DNA from: CAYYED01 sp964470785 | GTDB lineage: Bacteria > Patescibacteriota > Minisyncoccia > Minisyncoccales > PEYH01 | Direction: 5' to 3' | NCBI GenBank assembly: GCA_964470785.1 | Contig: CAYYED010000017.1 | Coordinates: 1 to 24,640, forward strand | DNA length: 24,640 nucleotides | In this document: positions 20,924 through 24,640 of the stretch, in pieces | Layout: each line of letters opens with the position of its first letter | Numbering within the stretch: position 1 is the first letter of the stretch | Translations under genes and position numbers: made by a program | Notes under the pieces: model-generated | What the model was told of the DNA's origin: nothing | The model's database searches: none | The model's input: the letters and a program-made list of their open reading frames with translations, nothing else

Positions 20924-21802
20924 TTAAATCTTCATAAAAAATATTTCCAAAGAAAGGCGCGGATTTACATTGGTAGTGTTTAAAAGCAATCGTATTTTTT
21001 CTAAAAATTCAATTATATTTCTAATCTTTGCAAGAGAATAAGAATTGTTTTCTAATTCCTCGGGCAAATGTCTTCTCCCCAGCTTCTCCAACAGTAATGA
21101 CCTAAAATAATTGAGCCAGGTTTCTGTTGTACTGTTTAGTATTTCAGGGTTTTTAGCGAGTTTTTCAACGTCCTTAAATTTTTCATAAAGCGAAGCATCT
21201 TGTAATTTTTGAATATTTTTTATTTTTTCTTTTTCGGTTTCTGCTATCTGGGGATTATGAAGACAATCAACGGCTACTCCGGGCTTTCCAAAAGAGAGAA
21301 AGGCAATTTCTTCGGCTTTGGAAGCAGAAATCTTTCCTTTTAAAAGTTCTCTCTCTATCTTTTCCCTTTCCACCAAGCCAAATCTAATAAGTTGGCACCG
21401 GGAAACAATCGTTGGTAAAAATTGGCTGATATGGCCAGCAATTAATATAATAACCGTTCTTCCTTTCGGCTCTTCCAGGAGTTTTAACAATGCCCCTTGG
21501 GCGTCAAAAGTTATTTTAGAAACAACATCTATAATGGCTATTTTGTAACCTCCTCCGGCTGCGGAAAGAGACAATTTTTCTTTCAATTCTCTTGTTTGAG
21601 ATATAAGAATCGCTTCTGTTTCCGGGGCTTCAGTTAAAAAAGAAATGTCGCCTTGATAATTATTAATAATCTTGGCAAGCTCTAATGCAATGGTTTTTTT
21701 TCCTGTCTTAGAGGGGCCATAAAAAAGATAAGCATGCGATAAGTTTTCCTTTTCCGCGCTTTTTCTTAAAAAATTCCATTGTTTTTGGTGACCGATTATC
21801 AT
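20924..21802 (-). CDS. holB: DNA polymerase III delta' subunit-like clamp-loader ATPase
   Basis: Member of the clamp-loader AAA+ complex that opens the sliding clamp. The 292 residues start IIGHQKQWNFLRKSAEKENLSHAYLFYGP, with a degenerate P-loop (GPSKTGKKT), a modified Walker B (KIAIIDVVSKIT), ALLKLLEEP and the SRC motif (IVSRCQLIRF). The delta' hallmark order of LSHAYLF, LLKLLEEP and SRCQ is clear. The zinc-binding cysteine module usual between the P-loop and sensor regions is absent: the stretch after LELAKIINN contains no cysteine. A C-terminal helical domain follows. Divergent P-loop and Walker B suggest poor ATP hydrolysis, as in E. coli delta'. It lies 122 bases upstream of frr. Confidence 0.88.
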   Translation of the reverse strand: MIIGHQKQWNFLRKSAEKENLSHAYLFYGPSKTGKKTIALELAKIINNYQGDISFLTEAPETEAILISQTRELKEKLSLSAAGGGYKIAIIDVVSKITFDAQGALLKLLEEPKGRTVIILIAGHISQFLPTIVSRCQLIRFGLVEREKIERELLKGKISASKAEEIAFLSFGKPGVAVDCLHNPQIAETEKEKIKNIQKLQDASLYEKFKDVEKLAKNPEILNSTTETWLNYFRSLLLEKLGRRHLPEELENNSYSLAKIRNIIEFLEKIRLLLNTTNVNPRLSLEIFFMKI

Positions 21803-21858
21803 GCTAATTTTTAATTTCTAATTTTCAATATGAAAGCGTAAAGCGTAAAAAGAAAAGC

Positions 21859-22017
21859 GCAAAACTACAGCGTAAAGCTCAAAATGACAAAAGCTCTTTC
21901 GTCATTCTCGCTCCCTTCTGTCATTCCCGCGGGGGCCTGTCCCCGCGGAGGCGGGGACGGGAATCTATTGTCTGGATCCCCGCCTGCGCGGGGATGACAC
22001 TGCTGTGTCACTTTGCA
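21859..22017. repeat. Composite repeat, copy 2
   Basis: 21859-21899 is identical to 11176-11216. The following double hairpin is CATTCCCGCG...CGGGAATC, here expanded by a GGCCTGTCCCCGCGGAGGC-type segment missing from copy 1, then GGATCCCCGCCTGCGCGGGG and TGCTGTGTCA. It occupies the 310-base gene-free gap between mreB2 and holB. Confidence 0.8.
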
Positions 22018-22025
22018 TTTTAGTT

Positions 22026-22064
22026 TTGCCTAGCCCGCTGATCGCTCGAGCGGTTGGCCTAGGG
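22026..22064. repeat. Family A palindrome, first of a tandem pair
   Basis: TTGCCTAGCCCGCTGATC and CGAGCGGTTGGCCTAGGG. The closest match to the copy inside pheT. Confidence 0.8.
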
Positions 22065-22094
22065 CCTATCCCGCTGACAGCGGTCGGCCTAGGG
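22064..22094. repeat. Family A palindrome, second of a tandem pair
   Basis: GCCTATCCCGCTGACAGCGG followed by TCGGCCTAGGG. A shorter variant joined directly to the first copy. Confidence 0.7.
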
Positions 22095-22112
22095 AGAATT
22101 GAAAATTGAAAA

Positions 22113-23120
22113 TTATTTTTTGGTCATAATGCTCTTCTTATAAACATCCAAATTTTCCAAAACCGCTCCCGTTCCTTTGGCTACGCAAAGCAATGCCTCG
22201 TCTGCCAAAAAACAAGGAACTCCGGTACTCTTGGCAATAAGCTGGTTAAAGTTTTGCAGAAGAGCGCCGCCGCCGGAAATAACCATGCCTTTGTCCATAA
22301 TATCAGAAGCCAGTTCCGGAGGAGTATTGCGCAATACCGCTTTAATTGCCTGAATAATATCTTCCAAACAATCTCTAATTGCTTCACACACTTCGTTAGA
22401 ACCTACTTTTATGCTCCGAGGCAAGCCGGTAATCAAATCCCTTCCCCGAATTTCAATAATTCTTTCTTTTTGTTCAGGCAAAGCCGTTCCTACTTTTATT
22501 TTCACCTCTTCGGCCGTCTGTTCTCCCACCGCTAAGCCATGTTTTCTCTTAATATATTCGCTTACGGCAACATTCATTTTGTCTCCGGCTACTCTCACGG
22601 AACTGAAAGTAACAATCCCTCCCAAAGATATCACCGCTACCTCTGTTGTTCCGCCACCAATGTCAACAATCATGTGCCCGGAACAAGTATGAATAGGAAT
22701 ATCAGCGCCTATTGCCGCCAAAATCGGCTCTTTGGCAATATAGGCATTTTTTGCTCCTGCCAAAGTTGCCGCTTCTATTACCGCCCTCTTTTCAGTAGAA
22801 GTAACGCCGGCAGGCACAGAAATAATTAATTCCGGTTTTATAAACTGCCATTTTGGCTTAACATTGATGATAAAATATTTTAACATTGCCTCGGTTACTC
22901 TGAAATCAGCGATAACGCCATCTTTTAGAGGCCGGTACACTTTAATGGTTCCCGGAGTTCTTCCGGTCATTTCTTTTGCCTCTATGCCTACTGCCAATAT
23001 TTTATTCTCTTCTGTAGAAACAGCCACAACCGAAGGTTCATTTAAAACAACCCCTTTGCCGGGAATAAATACCAAAGAATTACAAGTGCCTAAATCTATG
23101 CCAATTTTTTTTATAAACAT
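22113..23120 (-). CDS. mreB: MreB/Mbl-like actin homologue, paralogue 2
   Basis: A 335-residue MreB-family protein without the C-terminal extension of paralogue 1. The phosphate-1 loop is KIGIDLGTCNSLVFIPGKG, phosphate-2 is HMIVDIGGGTTEVAVISLGG, with VAGDKMNVAVSEYI, TAEEVKIKVGTALPEQKE and the adenosine motif GMVISGGGALLQNF. It starts 12 bases after the murA stop. A murA-mreB/Mbl pairing suits a role in organising peptidoglycan synthesis. ATG 23120 lacks a ribosome binding site. The two paralogues differ throughout and are not a recent duplication. Confidence 0.94.
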   Translation of the reverse strand: MFIKKIGIDLGTCNSLVFIPGKGVVLNEPSVVAVSTEENKILAVGIEAKEMTGRTPGTIKVYRPLKDGVIADFRVTEAMLKYFIINVKPKWQFIKPELIISVPAGVTSTEKRAVIEAATLAGAKNAYIAKEPILAAIGADIPIHTCSGHMIVDIGGGTTEVAVISLGGIVTFSSVRVAGDKMNVAVSEYIKRKHGLAVGEQTAEEVKIKVGTALPEQKERIIEIRGRDLITGLPRSIKVGSNEVCEAIRDCLEDIIQAIKAVLRNTPPELASDIMDKGMVISGGGALLQNFNQLIAKSTGVPCFLADEALLCVAKGTGAVLENLDVYKKSIMTKK

Positions 23121-23132
23121 AATAAAAAATTT

Positions 23133-24398
23133 TCAATTTTGTACCCGCCTAATATCCACCCCCAACCCTCGCAACCTTTCTTCAATCCTCTCATACCCCC
23201 TGTCTATTTGATAAATATTATGTATAACGGTCCGGCCCTTGGCAATAACCGCTCCGGCAATCAAAGAAGCTCCTCCTCTCAAATCAGGAGATTCTACGGT
23301 TATTCCCTGCAAGGCCGTAGGGCCGTTCACTATTGCCCTATGCGGGTCGGCAAAAATAATCTGCGCCCCCATTTTATTCAATTCATCTAAATAACGCAAC
23401 CTGCCTTCGTACAATGGCTCGTGCAAAAGGGTTGTGCCTTCGGTTTGCGTGGCCAGCAGTCCAAAAAGCGGCAAAAGGTCAGTAGGAATTCCCGGATATG
23501 GCAATGCCTGCACTTTTTCCATTTTCAAAGAAGTCCATCTTTTTACTTCAACAGTATTATTGTTTTTAATCTCAAACACGGCTCCAAAGTCCCTAAGTCG
23601 CTTGAGCGTTAGTTCTAAAAAAGGAAGCTCAACATTTTTTACCAAAACCTCTCCGCGGGCGGCAATAGCCATTAAAATAAAGGTGCCGGCTTCTATGGGG
23701 TCGTAAACAATTTTATGACTTGCCCCTTTCAATTTCTTTTTTCCTTGGACAGAATAGATGTGCGGGCCGATAAGCTTTACCTTAGCTCCCATTTTGTTTA
23801 AAAACTTAACAAGATCTTGGACGGCATAATCACAATCAGCAATTTTTATAATTGTTTTCTGGGGCAAGCCGCTTGCCAATAATAAAATATTTTCCGTGCC
23901 GGTTGGGCTAATTTCGTTTAAGATTACTTCTTGGCGCAGGTTTTTTTCTAACGCTATTTTAAAGCGGCGGCCTTCGGTTTTTATTTCTGCCCCTATTTGC
24001 CTAAAAACATCAAGGTGGGTGGATATGGGCCTGGATCCAATAAGGCACCCTCCGGGCTGGGACATTTTTATCTTTTTAAACTTTGCCAATAATGGGCCGA
24101 AAAGCAATACCGAGCCCCTAAACTTGCCCAGCAATCCGTTTTTGATATTTTTTTCAGACAGAGTTCTGCCTTTTACACTTATTCTCCTTGGACCAATCCA
24201 TTCTACCTTTTTGCCCAGTTTTTTCAAAATCTTGAGCATTAAAAAAACATCTTCAATTAAAGGGATGTTGTCAATCTCACATTGCTCATCGGTAAGCAGG
24301 GTTGCGGCTAAAATAGGAAAAGCAGCGTTTTTAGCGCCCCTCGCCTCAATTTCTCCTTTTAACGGCTTTCCGCCTTTGATAATAAATTTTTCTGGCAT
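23133..24398 (-). CDS. murA: UDP-N-acetylglucosamine 1-carboxyvinyltransferase
   Basis: First committed step of peptidoglycan synthesis: transfers enolpyruvate from PEP to UDP-GlcNAc. From ATG 24398 it has 421 residues, normal for MurA. The N-terminus MPEKFIIKGGKPLKGEIEARGAKNAAFP carries the Lys23-Asn24 substrate site, and the active-site loop has Cys118 in SQPGGCLIGSRPISTHLD, the residue that fosfomycin alkylates. Later blocks are PTGTENILL, DPIEAGTF and YPGIPTDLLPL, ending DRGYERIEERLRGLGVDI. The open frame extends 18 codons upstream to 24452, but those residues do not resemble the family. murA-mreB2 form a two-gene unit. Confidence 0.96.
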   Translation of the reverse strand: MPEKFIIKGGKPLKGEIEARGAKNAAFPILAATLLTDEQCEIDNIPLIEDVFLMLKILKKLGKKVEWIGPRRISVKGRTLSEKNIKNGLLGKFRGSVLLFGPLLAKFKKIKMSQPGGCLIGSRPISTHLDVFRQIGAEIKTEGRRFKIALEKNLRQEVILNEISPTGTENILLLASGLPQKTIIKIADCDYAVQDLVKFLNKMGAKVKLIGPHIYSVQGKKKLKGASHKIVYDPIEAGTFILMAIAARGEVLVKNVELPFLELTLKRLRDFGAVFEIKNNNTVEVKRWTSLKMEKVQALPYPGIPTDLLPLFGLLATQTEGTTLLHEPLYEGRLRYLDELNKMGAQIIFADPHRAIVNGPTALQGITVESPDLRGGASLIAGAVIAKGRTVIHNIYQIDRGYERIEERLRGLGVDIRRVQN

Positions 24399-24462
24399 AG
24401 ATACTTTTATCCTACAAGAAAAGAAAAAAATTAGCAAGGACGCACTATTCACATTTTTTTTC

Positions 24463-24491
24463 TTGCCCTAATAAGTTATTTCCTTTACAAT
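24463..24491 (+). promoter_or_regulatory. Candidate plus-strand promoter at the right edge
   Basis: TTGCCC (24463-24468) and TACAAT (24486-24491) are exactly 17 bases apart; the -10 matches 5 of 6 positions. The predicted start is near 24498. It faces away from murA and would drive the only plus-strand transcript in the window. Confidence 0.4.
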
Positions 24492-24528
24492 AGTAAAATC
24501 CCTTAAATCAGAAAAACGAGGAGAAAAA

Positions 24529-24640
24529 ATCCGTAAAAAATTCTTCCCGATATTGCGTATAGAATTTTTAAGATTTTTTCGATCCTATGCCGAAATTGCT
24601 TTGGCGACTTCCGGAGTCGACAACCCGGACTTCTCGACAA
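24529..24640 (+). CDS. Possible start of a divergent gene with an ATC initiation codon
   Basis: GAGGAG at 24518-24523 is followed five bases later by ATC and an open frame that runs to the window edge (37 codons, IRKKFFPILRIEFLRFF...). No ATG, GTG or TTG lies between the upstream in-frame stop and this point; an in-frame TTG comes at codon 9. ATC starts are rare, known chiefly for infC, but the peptide does not resemble IF3. I do not recognise it. The last bases match the start of the TCGACAAGCTCGAA repeat, so the frame may run into a repeat. A sequencing error or a non-coding transcript is equally possible. Confidence 0.22.
   Translation, partial: MRKKFFPILRIEFLRFFRSYAEIALATSGVDNPDFST

Noticed and set aside
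23896..24471. Plus-strand open frame of 191 codons
   Set aside because: Antisense to murA, whose frame has clear family motifs; the plus-strand product shows no recognisable motif or ribosome site.

Overview
This looks like part of a chromosome from a member of the Candidate Phyla Radiation (Patescibacteria), most likely a parcubacterium. That placement is inference. It rests on low GC, compact housekeeping enzymes that have lost accessory domains (ProRS without its editing insertion, PheT without its OB-fold tRNA-binding domain, a short PheS, a delta' subunit without the zinc module), canonical operons with members missing, many ribosome-binding-site-free starts, and intergenic regions packed with palindromic repeats. 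UGA is an ordinary stop (mreB and gatC end in it), so the code is standard. Every confidently called gene lies on the minus strand; only a weak candidate at the right edge is on plus.

Layout from the left, with transcription running right to left: the start of a HAD-family hydrolase (1-97) lies downstream of gatB (157-1627), which is split by a one-base frameshift in an A9 run. A dTMP operon, tmk-thyA-folA (3967 to 1852), ends in a clear intrinsic terminator (1681-1722). A repeat-filled gap separates it from dcd (4388-4963). secE-nusG-rplK follow in canonical order (6434 to 5117), without rplA behind rplK. Next come gyrB (6842-8773), pheT (8901-11054) and pheS (11464-12381), then a cluster of four tRNAs (Ser-UGA, Asp-GUC, Met-CAU and an initiator-like fMet-CAU; 12701-13305) behind one good promoter. 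A tight six-gene run, rseP-proS-mreB-gatC-gatA-membrane protein (19879 to 13936), has several overlapping genes. It is preceded by frr, holB (delta') and a murA-mreB2 pair (24398 to 22113).

Together the genes cover translation (GatCAB, PheRS, ProRS, RRF, L11, tRNAs), transcription elongation and secretion (NusG, SecE), thymidylate supply (Dcd, ThyA, FolA, Tmk), DNA topology and replication (GyrB, delta'), and cell wall and shape (MurA, two MreB paralogues, RseP). GatCAB is encoded at two separate loci.

The most unusual content is a set of at least five palindromic repeat families. They fill nearly all gaps over 300 bp, they nest inside one another (so interrupted and uninterrupted versions can be compared within the window), and two of them lie in frame inside the coding sequences of pheT and pheS, adding about 38 and 28 residues. 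This resembles the Rickettsia palindromic element phenomenon but with different sequences. Other points of note are the gatB frameshift, an internal duplication in the PDZ region of RseP, EGQSAGG in place of EGDSAGG in GyrB, and a possible plus-strand gene with an ATC start at the right edge.
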